Shown one piece after another: positions 24,899 through 33,164 of a DNA stretch of 64,000 nt. Every line of letters starts with the position of its first letter. Within the stretch, counting starts at the first letter, position 1. This stretch comes from Bacillota bacterium (GTDB taxonomy: Bacteria; Bacillota; Clostridia; Lachnospirales; Lachnospiraceae). The translations under genes were made by a program, and so were the position numbers. The notes under the pieces were generated by a model. The model was not told the origin of the DNA. It saw nothing but the letters and a program-made list of their open reading frames with translations, and made no database searches. The stretch is from NCBI GenBank assembly GCA_023439505.1, contig JAEXNR010000024.1, positions 1 to 64,000 on the forward strand, written 5' to 3'.

Positions 24899-25324
24899 AT
24901 GACGAAAGTAAGTAAAGATTTCTTTACGGAAAATGAGATCATTTTTGTGGGGTATTCGTCCAGAAACAATCAGTATAGTAATTCAATCTATCAGGCTTTT
25001 ACGAATCATGATATGAAAGTATATCCGGTGAACAGTAAAGCAAATTCCGGGTTTAGTATCAAGGTGTATCAGAACTTATCTGAACTTCCCCGGATACCCA
25101 AAACAGCGTTTGTATTATTAAATCAGGAGAATACAAAAAGGGCAGTAAAACAGCTAATGGAAGCCGGGGTGAAAAAGATCTTATTTCTGAATTCTAAAAC
25201 TGTCGATACCGAGACCCTTAAGGAATGCAGCCAACAAAACATAGAGACTGCCATCGGATGTCCCCTGATGATATTCGGTACAGGAATTCATAAGATACAC
25301 GCGTTTTTTGCAGGAGTAAAATAA
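24899..25324 (+). CDS. CoA-binding Rossmann protein (YccU-like)
   Basis: The 141-aa sequence resembles CoA-binding domain proteins: IIFVGYSSRNNQYSNSIYQ at the nucleotide loop, KVYPVN, and VKKILFLN. The C-terminus has IGCPLMIFGTGIHKIH, where relatives have the conserved ExDCPxM-like end. GGGAGG precedes the ATG. Its stop TAA overlaps the next ATG by one base (25324), so translation with the Rnf fusion is coupled. That links a CoA-type sensor domain to membrane electron transfer. Confidence 0.7.
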   Translation: MTKVSKDFFTENEIIFVGYSSRNNQYSNSIYQAFTNHDMKVYPVNSKANSGFSIKVYQNLSELPRIPKTAFVLLNQENTKRAVKQLMEAGVKKILFLNSKTVDTETLKECSQQNIETAIGCPLMIFGTGIHKIHAFFAGVK

Positions 25325-27120
25325 TGAGGACGTTTCCCTTAATTCGAAAAAAATTATCCAATGAACATATTATGTCGGGGGTATTTATTGTATTGGTACT
25401 ATACCATCTTCCGGTTTTTGTTAACCATCCTATTGAAATTGCACGTTTTTTGACTCTCTTAACAGGGGCATTCTTTGTGGATGTCATTTGTAACCTATTG
25501 CGATGGAAACATCTGGTTTGCTCTGTTTCTGCGGCAGTTACAGCAGCGATGCTCAGCCTGTTAACGGTTGGAGCACCGCTGTGGGGAAGAATGATTGGTG
25601 TTGCGGCGGCGCTGCTATTAGGAAAGCATATCTGGGGAGGTATGGGAAAGAATATATTAAATCCGGCGGTTTTCGGATTGCTGGTAGTGGAGCGCTTTTT
25701 CACAGTACCATATCCATTCTTTGATGTTACCTGGTTATTGATTCCTGCCCTGATCCTAGGTATCCCATTCCTAAAGATCAGACCCTTTGCGGGAATTGGT
25801 GCAATCCTTGGAATGATTTCGGTTTTATTGCTGCACAATAGCCTCACGCTTGAGAATGTCCTTGTTTATGGCGTACTATTTTATGGCTGCATGATCATGA
25901 CGGATCCGGTTACGGTTACTGCAAATCGGGTAATCGGAGCCATAATCGGGTTTGCGGCGGGATTTGGGGCACTTTTTTATCAGGGGGATATTCTGATGGT
26001 AATCATGAGTATCCTTCTGGTAAATATGATTTCTTATCTTTTGGAGGATATACTTCCAATTTCAGCGAAACATTCCCATCCGGGAATAAGAATCAGGAAA
26101 GCTGTCTGCCATGTAAACCAAAACACCTCGGTGATAGATCTGACAGGAGAGGATGCACAGGTAATATCAGAGGCAGCAACACAAGAATTGACTTCGGAGG
26201 AGGTTCTTAGGCGGATTCTAGAGAATAAAGTATTTGGAATGGGTGGTGGAGCCCACTCCACTTATCAAAAGATAGATACGGTTATGCACAGTGAGGGTTA
26301 CGCAAAATATCTCCTGATCAATGGGGTGGAATGTGACCCGGGTCTGGTTCATGACCGATGGATCTTAAGGAATCGATCAGAGCAGATCCTTCAGGGCGTA
26401 AGGATGCTGAGAAAATGCATCAGTTTTGCTGCTGTACATCTTGCAGTAAAGGAAGAAGAAGGGCTGGTCTTTCCGGAGGATATCCATATCCATGCGCTTC
26501 CGGATTATTATCCGGCAGGAGCAGAGCGGGTTCTGATCTCTGAGATATTAAACCAGAAAGTTGAATGGAATGAAGTGCCGGCTGAGCACGGCATGCTGGT
26601 TCTGAATGTGCAGACAGTATGTGCAATAGCCGCCGCTATTGACCGGAACAAAGCAATTGATACCAGATATCTGACAGTTGCAAACATGAAAAACAAGTCA
26701 GCTCATGTGGTCAAGGTAAGAATGGGAATGAAGCTTCATGAGGTATTGGAAGCGGTATATCCCGGATCCAAAGGAGTTTATGCCGGCGGCGGTATCATGC
26801 AGGCCTTTATGGCGGATGAGAATACGGTGGTTGATCAGAAGGTGAATTTTATCGCTACAGCGCAGCCACCTGCTTACAAGGAGTCCCCACAATGCTCTAA
26901 ATGCGGAGAATGTATCAGAAATTGTCCGGCGGGATTACAGGTAAATAAAATTGCCGATCTAATCGATCATTATAAATACGATCAGGTTAAGCAATATCAG
27001 GCACAACGGTGTAATGGCTGCGGCATCTGCAGCTATTCCTGTAAGGCAGGAAAGAATCTTGCTGAGCGGGTAAAACGAGCCAAAGAAGAGATTAACAATC
27101 AGGCTGGTGAAGACTTATAA
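25324..27120 (+). CDS. RnfD-RnfC fusion electron-transfer protein
   Basis: The first 240 residues form an RnfD/NqrB-like membrane domain of about eight helices (KNILNPAVFGLL; MTDPVTVTANR). From about 290 an RnfC core follows: GMGGGAHSTYQK, INGVECDPGLVHDRW, YPAGAERVLI and GMLVLNVQTV, then two 4Fe-4S motifs, CSKCGECIRNCP and CNGCGICSYSC. In normal Rnf, C and D are separate subunits with A, B, E and G. Here they are one 598-aa chain without the other subunits nearby. I do not see the RnfD covalent-FMN SGAT motif. It probably passes electrons between ferredoxin/NADH and a membrane or cytosolic partner. Confidence 0.82.
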   Translation: MRTFPLIRKKLSNEHIMSGVFIVLVLYHLPVFVNHPIEIARFLTLLTGAFFVDVICNLLRWKHLVCSVSAAVTAAMLSLLTVGAPLWGRMIGVAAALLLGKHIWGGMGKNILNPAVFGLLVVERFFTVPYPFFDVTWLLIPALILGIPFLKIRPFAGIGAILGMISVLLLHNSLTLENVLVYGVLFYGCMIMTDPVTVTANRVIGAIIGFAAGFGALFYQGDILMVIMSILLVNMISYLLEDILPISAKHSHPGIRIRKAVCHVNQNTSVIDLTGEDAQVISEAATQELTSEEVLRRILENKVFGMGGGAHSTYQKIDTVMHSEGYAKYLLINGVECDPGLVHDRWILRNRSEQILQGVRMLRKCISFAAVHLAVKEEEGLVFPEDIHIHALPDYYPAGAERVLISEILNQKVEWNEVPAEHGMLVLNVQTVCAIAAAIDRNKAIDTRYLTVANMKNKSAHVVKVRMGMKLHEVLEAVYPGSKGVYAGGGIMQAFMADENTVVDQKVNFIATAQPPAYKESPQCSKCGECIRNCPAGLQVNKIADLIDHYKYDQVKQYQAQRCNGCGICSYSCKAGKNLAERVKRAKEEINNQAGEDL

Positions 27121-27130
27121 GAGGGTGTAA

Positions 27131-27181
27131 GAAGAAGGTTTTGGATTCCTTGTAACAGGAAGTTCCTGACCTTCTTTTTTT
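27131..27181 (+). terminator. Terminator after the Rnf fusion
   Basis: AGAAGGT (27133-27139) pairs with ACCTTCT (27169-27175), with an inner CAGGAA/TTCCTG hairpin, then a T-run. From 27181 to 27604 I see no gene or convincing regulatory motif. Confidence 0.75.
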
Positions 27182-27604
27182 ATTCTATAGGAGAAGGGAT
27201 TGCCGTTTCATCTTATTATAATGATGTCACCAACCGCTTCATCATTTCTGTTAATAAAATGGAATTAATAACTAATATTAGCGAAAAATGCAAATTAATG
27301 TTGAAATATCTGTGTATTGGAATATAATGTTGAAGTAGAGGGATAGAGAATCGTAACATAAGCATATTCTTTTGAGTGCCTGATGTTGACAGGGGGGGTG
27401 AATGATTCAGATGGTATAAACGCAAGCTGCAAAATTTCTATTCATAAAAGTTATGAAATGATGGCTATGGCTCATGAAGAGGGATGAAAAATAAAAAGTA
27501 ATTCTGATAATGAAGGTGCGGTTATTTCTTATTTATGAACAATGGTAGGTTATCGTATAACAGTATTACTCAAAAAATTTATTCAATATCATATGGAGGA
27601 AACC

Positions 27605-29602
27605 ATGAAAGTATTTCAATCACTAAAGATAAAATTATTTTTTATCCTGTTAGCTGTGGCCATTATACCCCTGTCAATTCTGGCAATTTTTCAAGTGCAA
27701 AGATTTAATACAACAATAACAAATAATTTAAAGGCGGAGGAAAGCCAGCTGGCAAGTGCCAATGCCAGACAAGTAGATACCTGGGTAAATGCAAAGGTTT
27801 CACAACTTAGTTCACTTATTGAAGCTCATCCGGAGTTTAAAAAGATGAACCAGAGTGATATCATGCAGGTGGAAAGGGTGATCAGAGAGAGTGATGTTGA
27901 GGTAGAGACCTCTGTTGTGGCGGATCAGGATGGGAATTCAATTAATGAGAATGGAGATAACATCAGTGTCGCAGACAGAGCACATTTTATCAAAGCCAAG
28001 GAGACAAAAAAGACTGCGATAAGCAATGTATTGATAAGCAAAGCAACGGGAAACAGAATCATATCGGTAGCGGTACCTGTTGTGGATCAAAAGGATCAGT
28101 TTAAGGGAGTATTACAAAGCAATGTACTTGTGGATTCTCTTGCAAATTCTTTGGGCCAGCTAAAGGTAGCAGATACCGGATTTGTTTTTCTGATCTCTAA
28201 TACAGGTGAATTAATTTATCACCCCAGGGAAGAGATGATTGGTAAGGTTGTGTTTGATCTAGACATAAGTGATACGACACGCAAAGTCTATGAAGAGATG
28301 CTGACCAAAGATGAGGGCTCTTTCATATATACGGATGAGCAAAACGTTGAAAAGATCGCCGCTTACAGCATTGTTCCAAGTACACAATGGCGGGTGGTTG
28401 CTATGGCACCATCCAAGGAAGTTTTTATTGAATTAAACAGGACGAATCGGTTAATCCTGATTGTGATTGCAGTTACACTTGTTTTTGTCACTTTGGTTGC
28501 AATGTTCGCGGCAAATTATGTGGCGAAACCGGTGAAATTAGCGGCGGAGCATTTAAAGGTAATGGCAAACGCAGACTTTTCTATGCGTGTACCTGAAAAG
28601 TTTTTAAAGAGGAAGGATGAGATCGGATTACTCTCAAGCAGTGTTGAAGTAATGAGTGATTCCATTAAAACCGTGCTGAAACAGGTGATAAACGAGGCAA
28701 ATGATGTAAAGGAAAATGTGGTGATTTCTTCTAAAAATCTTTCAGAGTTAGCCTCTCAAATTGAGGATGTATCGGCAACTACTCAGGAAATCTCAGCAGG
28801 GATGGAAGAAACAGCGGCGACGACCCAGGAAATGAACGCTACATCAACAGAAATAGAAAATACTGTGGAATTAATGGCAACAAAGGCTCTCAATGGATCC
28901 ACGATTGCAGAAGAAATCAGCAGGCGGGCGCAGGATTTAAAAAACAATGCCGTTATTTCGCAAAAAACGGCACATGATATCCATCAGAATATAGACAAAG
29001 ATATGAGAACATCCATCGAGCAGTCCCAGGCTGTTGAGCAAATTGATGTGTTGACGCAGGCTATTTTGCAGATCACCTCCCAGACCAATCTTCTTGCATT
29101 AAATGCGGCTATAGAAGCAGCCAGGGCAGGAGAGGCAGGAAAAGGCTTTGCTGTAGTAGCGGATGAGATCAGAAAATTAGCAGAGAATTCAAATCGGGCG
29201 ATTGGTGAGATTCAGGAGGTAACGAAACTGGTGGTTTCATCAGTTAAAAGCCTGGCCGAGAACTCTGAGAAAGCACTGGATTTTATTGATACGACGGTTA
29301 TTCAAGATTATAAAAAAATGGTAGAGATCGGGGAGCAGTACTATAAGGATGCCGATGCCGTTGAGAACCTGGTGACTGACTTTAGTAACACAGCCGAAAA
29401 ACTGAGCGTCTCCATCCAAAGCATGACGAAAGCGATCAACGAGGTGTCAATTTCCAATAACGAAGGTGCACAGGGTACACAGAATATCGCCTTAAAGGCA
29501 ACTCAGGTAATGCAAAGATCGGTACAGGTATCAGAGGCGATGGTCGAACTGGAAAACAATTCAAATAGACTTACAGCCAGCGTAGAAAAATTTAAGATAT
29601 AA
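27605..29602 (+). CDS. Methyl-accepting chemotaxis protein
   Basis: A 665-aa transmembrane chemoreceptor. TM1 spans about 9-29, an extracellular dCache-type sensor domain follows, TM2 lies near 288-310, then HAMP and a cytoplasmic signalling domain. The hairpin tip is conserved as QTNLLALNAAIEAARAGE followed by KGFAVVADEIRKLAENS, which contacts CheA/CheW. GGAGG is five bases before the ATG at 27605. No che genes are nearby. The ligand is unknown; dCache domains often bind amino acids or small carboxylates. Confidence 0.92.
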   Translation: MKVFQSLKIKLFFILLAVAIIPLSILAIFQVQRFNTTITNNLKAEESQLASANARQVDTWVNAKVSQLSSLIEAHPEFKKMNQSDIMQVERVIRESDVEVETSVVADQDGNSINENGDNISVADRAHFIKAKETKKTAISNVLISKATGNRIISVAVPVVDQKDQFKGVLQSNVLVDSLANSLGQLKVADTGFVFLISNTGELIYHPREEMIGKVVFDLDISDTTRKVYEEMLTKDEGSFIYTDEQNVEKIAAYSIVPSTQWRVVAMAPSKEVFIELNRTNRLILIVIAVTLVFVTLVAMFAANYVAKPVKLAAEHLKVMANADFSMRVPEKFLKRKDEIGLLSSSVEVMSDSIKTVLKQVINEANDVKENVVISSKNLSELASQIEDVSATTQEISAGMEETAATTQEMNATSTEIENTVELMATKALNGSTIAEEISRRAQDLKNNAVISQKTAHDIHQNIDKDMRTSIEQSQAVEQIDVLTQAILQITSQTNLLALNAAIEAARAGEAGKGFAVVADEIRKLAENSNRAIGEIQEVTKLVVSSVKSLAENSEKALDFIDTTVIQDYKKMVEIGEQYYKDADAVENLVTDFSNTAEKLSVSIQSMTKAINEVSISNNEGAQGTQNIALKATQVMQRSVQVSEAMVELENNSNRLTASVEKFKI

Positions 29603-29814
29603 ATAAGAAAACAGCTTTTTCATGACTTGACGGGTATGCGTTCCCTTTTATAAAAGATGCATGGTCTCACTGGCATTGATATTTGATAATAACGGCATGT
29701 ATCATATAAATTTTTTATCAGATATGGATGCGAAGAAAAGAAATATATGATATGATAAGAAAGAACCCGGTTTAAAGCCGGGGTTATACCTACGAAGTTG
29801 AAGGGGGATTGCAT

Positions 29815-30177
29815 ATGAAATTTTGTTGGACCACATTACAGGTACTGGATCTGGAGGAATCATTAAAGTTCTATACGGAAATCATCGGTCTTGCCATAAG
29901 TCGGAGATTTCATGCGGGACCGGGAACAGAAATAGCGTTTCTGGGAGAGGGTGATACCCTGATTGAATTAATTCGTAATGAGAATAAAGGGGAAGTGAAT
30001 CTGGGAACGGATATTTCCTTAGGATTTTATGTGGATTCTCTGGAGGAAAAGATGCACTTTTTGAGTGAGCATAAGGTGCCCATTCATAGTGGTCCGTTTC
30101 AACCGAATCCTCATACACGATTCCTATATGTTATGGATCCCAATGGGTTAAAAATTCAATTTGTGGAAGAGATGTAG
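29815..30177 (+). CDS. VOC-superfamily glyoxalase-like protein
   Basis: A 120-aa vicinal-oxygen-chelate fold protein: LQVLDLEESLKFYTEIIGL, then DTLIELI and MDPNGLKIQFVE. The two Glu metal ligands of glyoxalase I are present (in LIELI and at the end, QFVE). The N-terminal His (here WTTLQV) and the central His (here DISLGFYV) are missing, so it is unlikely to be a standard glyoxalase I. GGGGGA precedes the ATG at 29815. Its true substrate is unknown. Confidence 0.8.
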   Translation: MKFCWTTLQVLDLEESLKFYTEIIGLAISRRFHAGPGTEIAFLGEGDTLIELIRNENKGEVNLGTDISLGFYVDSLEEKMHFLSEHKVPIHSGPFQPNPHTRFLYVMDPNGLKIQFVEEM

Positions 30178-30240
30178 ACAGTGGAGGAATCCATGGAGTT
30201 CTGACATGATGTTTTTATTTGCCGGAGTATTAAAAAGTAG

Positions 30241-30288
30241 TTTACAAAGTGTGTTAAAGCATATATAATATTGTTAAATAAATAACAA
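30241..30288 (+). promoter_or_regulatory. hyd promoter with Rex operator
   Basis: TTTACA (30241-30246), a 17-bp spacer and a perfect TATAAT (30264-30269) are followed at once by TTGTTAAATAAATAACAA (30271-30288), spanning the predicted start. It matches TTGTTAA-N4-TTAACAA except one base, the same deviation as in the alcohol dehydrogenase site. Rex bound here would block hydrogenase maturation when NADH/NAD+ is low. Confidence 0.8.
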
Positions 30289-30299
30289 ATAATTCGTGC

Positions 30300-30515
30300 T
30301 GACAACAAGGGTGCGCCCGAGTGGGAAGGCGAGAATAGATTGGATCTGTCTGACATTATATTCTGACAAAACAGCAGATGCCGGATAAGAATAATTACGC
30401 AGTCATAAGAAGGAGGCAATGTAGTTACATTAGCCGATTCTCAATGATCCCGCGGCGGATTTCTTACCTGAACAACACTATCCTTGTGCCTTTTTAGCAC
30501 AAGGATTTTTTTTAT
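30300..30515 (+). ncRNA. Structured leader RNA with terminator upstream of hydE
   Basis: Long-range pairing closes a domain: CGCC (30314-30317) with GGCG (30454-30457), GTGGGA (30321-30326) with TCCCGC (30448-30453), and GAGAAT (30331-30336) with ATTCTC (30437-30442). Inside is a GGC-AATGTA/TACATT-GCC hairpin (about 30415-30435). A perfect terminator follows, ATCCTTGTGC (30480-30489) with GCACAAGGAT (30497-30506) and T8. The 5' element ACAAGG (30305-30310) can pair with CCTTGT of the left terminator arm as an antiterminator. I recognise no known riboswitch consensus. It is either a new riboswitch-like attenuator or a free-standing small RNA. Confidence 0.65.
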
Positions 30516-30583
30516 TCATTTCAAGGGAAACGGCTTGCCGCTTCCACTTGTTTCATCTGTGGAAAGAGAGACGAACATTGGTA

Positions 30584-31627
30584 ATGAAGTACTTAATAGA
30601 CAAACTGGAGCAACAGAGAACATTAACAAAGGAAGAATTCATTCGTTTATTGGGCATTACGGATACCGGAGATATCGAATACCTCAGACAGAGGGCCTGT
30701 CTGACGGCAAACAAGTATTTCGGTCGTAATATCTATACCAGAGGACTAATCGAATTTACAAATTACTGCAAAAACGACTGTTATTATTGTGGAATTCGAC
30801 GCAGCAATCGATGTGTGGAGCGATATCGCCTTACGAAGGAGGAAATCCTTGATTGCTGTGAAGAAGGATATGGGTTGGGATTTCGAACCTTCGTATTACA
30901 GGGGGGAGAGGATGGCGGATACAGTGAAGAACATATCATCGAGATCATCCGGGCCATCAGGAAGAAGTATGCGGACTGTGCCCTGACGCTTTCTATGGGG
31001 GAAAAGAGTGATCAGACCTACCGGCGTTTTTATAATGCAGGGGCTGATCGTTATCTGTTGCGTCATGAGACAGCCAGCGAGGAGCACTACCGGAAGCTCC
31101 ACCCCGGAGAATTGTCGTTGCAGTTCAGGAAACAGTGCCTTATGAATCTGAAAGAAATCGGGTATCAGGTGGGCGCAGGCTTTATGGTAGGTTCTCCTTA
31201 CCAGACTCCGGACCATCTTTCAGAGGATCTGTTATTTATCCGGGAATTATCTCCCCAGATGATAGGGATCGGGCCATTTATTCCCCATCATCAGACCCCA
31301 TTGGCAGATTATGGGCAGGGTTCCCTGGAACTGACCTTGATACTGATCAGTATATTGCGTCTGATGATTCCCAATGCCCTGATTCCGGCAACAACTGCTC
31401 TTGGTACGATTTCACCCACAGGAAGGGAGCAGGGGATTTTGGCCGGTGCCAATGTATTGATGCCAAATCTGTCACCAACCGCCGTGAGGAAGAAATACGA
31501 GCTTTATGATAATAAGATCTGCACCGGTGACGAAGCGGCGGAATGCAGGATGTGTCTGGAACGACGAATGAAGCGGATTGGGTATCATTTGGTTGTGGAC
31601 AGAGGAGATTTTAAACCGGAGAATTGA
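30584..31627 (+). CDS. hydE: [FeFe]-hydrogenase maturase HydE
   Basis: Radical SAM enzyme that acts with HydG and HydF to build the 2Fe subcluster of the H-cluster. The 347-aa protein has the cluster motif CKNDCYYC (Cys62, 66, 69). The auxiliary motif C-x7-C-x2-C (in ICTGDEAAECRMC) matches the second cluster site of Thermotoga maritima HydE. The ATG at 30584 is chosen from family length; the ribosome site is weak (GAAAGAGAGA). First gene of hydE-hydG-hydF, 71 bases after the leader terminator. Confidence 0.93.
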   Translation: MKYLIDKLEQQRTLTKEEFIRLLGITDTGDIEYLRQRACLTANKYFGRNIYTRGLIEFTNYCKNDCYYCGIRRSNRCVERYRLTKEEILDCCEEGYGLGFRTFVLQGGEDGGYSEEHIIEIIRAIRKKYADCALTLSMGEKSDQTYRRFYNAGADRYLLRHETASEEHYRKLHPGELSLQFRKQCLMNLKEIGYQVGAGFMVGSPYQTPDHLSEDLLFIRELSPQMIGIGPFIPHHQTPLADYGQGSLELTLILISILRLMIPNALIPATTALGTISPTGREQGILAGANVLMPNLSPTAVRKKYELYDNKICTGDEAAECRMCLERRMKRIGYHLVVDRGDFKPEN

Positions 31628-31645
31628 TAAAAGGAGTGTGATAGA

Positions 31646-33064
31646 ATGTATCGTGTGGAATCAGAAAAGGCGGAAGAATTCATCAGTCATGAAGAAATCG
31701 AAGAAACATTGGCCCATGCAAAAGAAAATTATCATAATAAAAAGCTGATAGAACAAATACTTCAAAAGGCAGGACAAGGGAAGGGACTGACCCACCGGGA
31801 AGCAGCAGTGCTGCTGGAGTGTGACGATCAGGAGACGATTGAGAAGGTATATGAGCTTGCACAGGAAATCAAACAGAAATTTTATGGAAACCGCATTGTC
31901 ATGTTTGCACCCCTCTACCTGTCAAATTATTGTGTAAATGGATGTGTATATTGCCCCTATCACCATGTCAATCAGCAGATCCACCGCAAGAAATTAACGC
32001 AGGAAGAGATTAAGAGGGAGGTAATTGCCCTTCAGGATATGGGACATAAAAGACTGGCACTTGAGGCTGGTGAAGACCCGTTAAACAATCCCATAGAATA
32101 TATCCTGGAAAGCATCAGTACAATTTATTCCATCAAACATAAAAACGGGGAGATTCGTCGTGTAAATGTCAATATCGCGGCAACAACGGTGGAAAATTAC
32201 CAAAAGCTCAGGCAAGCAGGTATCGGAACCTATATCCTGTTCCAGGAAACTTATCATAAGAACCATTATGAGGAGCTTCACCCCACAGGGCCAAAGCACA
32301 ATTATGCCTATCATACCGAAGCCATGGACCGTGCAATGGAGGGCGGAATTGATGACGTCGGCATTGGCGTGTTATTTGGACTAAACCATTATCGCTATGA
32401 TTTTGTCGGACTTTTAATGCATGCCGAACATCTGGAGGCTGTCTTTGGTGTGGGACCGCATACCATCAGTGTACCCCGGATCCGCAGTGCGGAGGATATT
32501 GATCCAAATAGCTTTCCGGATGCTATCTCTGATGAAACATTTGAGAAGATCATTGCCATCCTTCGAATTACAGTTCCTTACACCGGCATGATTGTATCCA
32601 CCAGAGAATCCAAACGAAGCAGAGAGAAGGTACTCAGGCTTGGGGTAACACAGATCAGCGGAGGATCAAAGACAAGTGTTGGAGGATATGCCGAGGCAGA
32701 ACCGGAGGATGAGAATTCCGCACAGTTTGATGTGGAGGATAACCGGACCCTGGATCAGATTGTAAACTGGCTTTTATCCATGGGATATATTCCAAGCTTT
32801 TGTACTGCCTGCTACAGAGAGGGGCGTACCGGCGACCGGTTCATGAGCCTGGTAAAATCAGGACAGATCGCAAACTGCTGTCAGCCCAATGCGCTTATGA
32901 CCCTGAAAGAGTATCTGGAGGATTATGCTACCTCCGATACCAGGGCAAAGGGAGACGAATTGATGGAGAAAGAATTGCTGCATATCACCAATAACAGGGT
33001 TTTAAATCTGACAATCGACCATTTATCCCAGATACAGCAGGGAAGCAGGGACTTTAGATTTTAA
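31646..33064 (+). CDS. hydG: [FeFe]-hydrogenase maturase HydG (tyrosine lyase)
   Basis: Radical SAM enzyme cleaving tyrosine to p-cresol and dehydroglycine to supply CO and cyanide as an Fe(CO)2(CN) synthon. Motif CVNGCVYC gives Cys96, 100 and 103, the same numbers as in Clostridium acetobutylicum HydG. The C-terminal CTAC followed by 22 residues and Cys (in IANCCQP) is the dangler-iron cluster site. Length 472 aa is typical. It starts 18 bases after hydE with AAAGGAGTGTG upstream. Confidence 0.96.
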   Translation: MYRVESEKAEEFISHEEIEETLAHAKENYHNKKLIEQILQKAGQGKGLTHREAAVLLECDDQETIEKVYELAQEIKQKFYGNRIVMFAPLYLSNYCVNGCVYCPYHHVNQQIHRKKLTQEEIKREVIALQDMGHKRLALEAGEDPLNNPIEYILESISTIYSIKHKNGEIRRVNVNIAATTVENYQKLRQAGIGTYILFQETYHKNHYEELHPTGPKHNYAYHTEAMDRAMEGGIDDVGIGVLFGLNHYRYDFVGLLMHAEHLEAVFGVGPHTISVPRIRSAEDIDPNSFPDAISDETFEKIIAILRITVPYTGMIVSTRESKRSREKVLRLGVTQISGGSKTSVGGYAEAEPEDENSAQFDVEDNRTLDQIVNWLLSMGYIPSFCTACYREGRTGDRFMSLVKSGQIANCCQPNALMTLKEYLEDYATSDTRAKGDELMEKELLHITNNRVLNLTIDHLSQIQQGSRDFRF

Positions 33065-33164
33065 AGCATCAACAGATAGCCCTCTGATCCTGGAGGTTTA
33101 GAAGAAAACACTTACCCGATAATAATTTTATGTAAGGCAAGAGATTGCGGAAAGGACGAAAACG

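Noticed and set aside
30300..30515. 6S RNA as the identity of the hydE leader
   Set aside because: The large central-bubble layout and 5'/3' closing stem of 6S RNA are not evident and an antiterminator pairing exists, but only an Infernal search would settle it.
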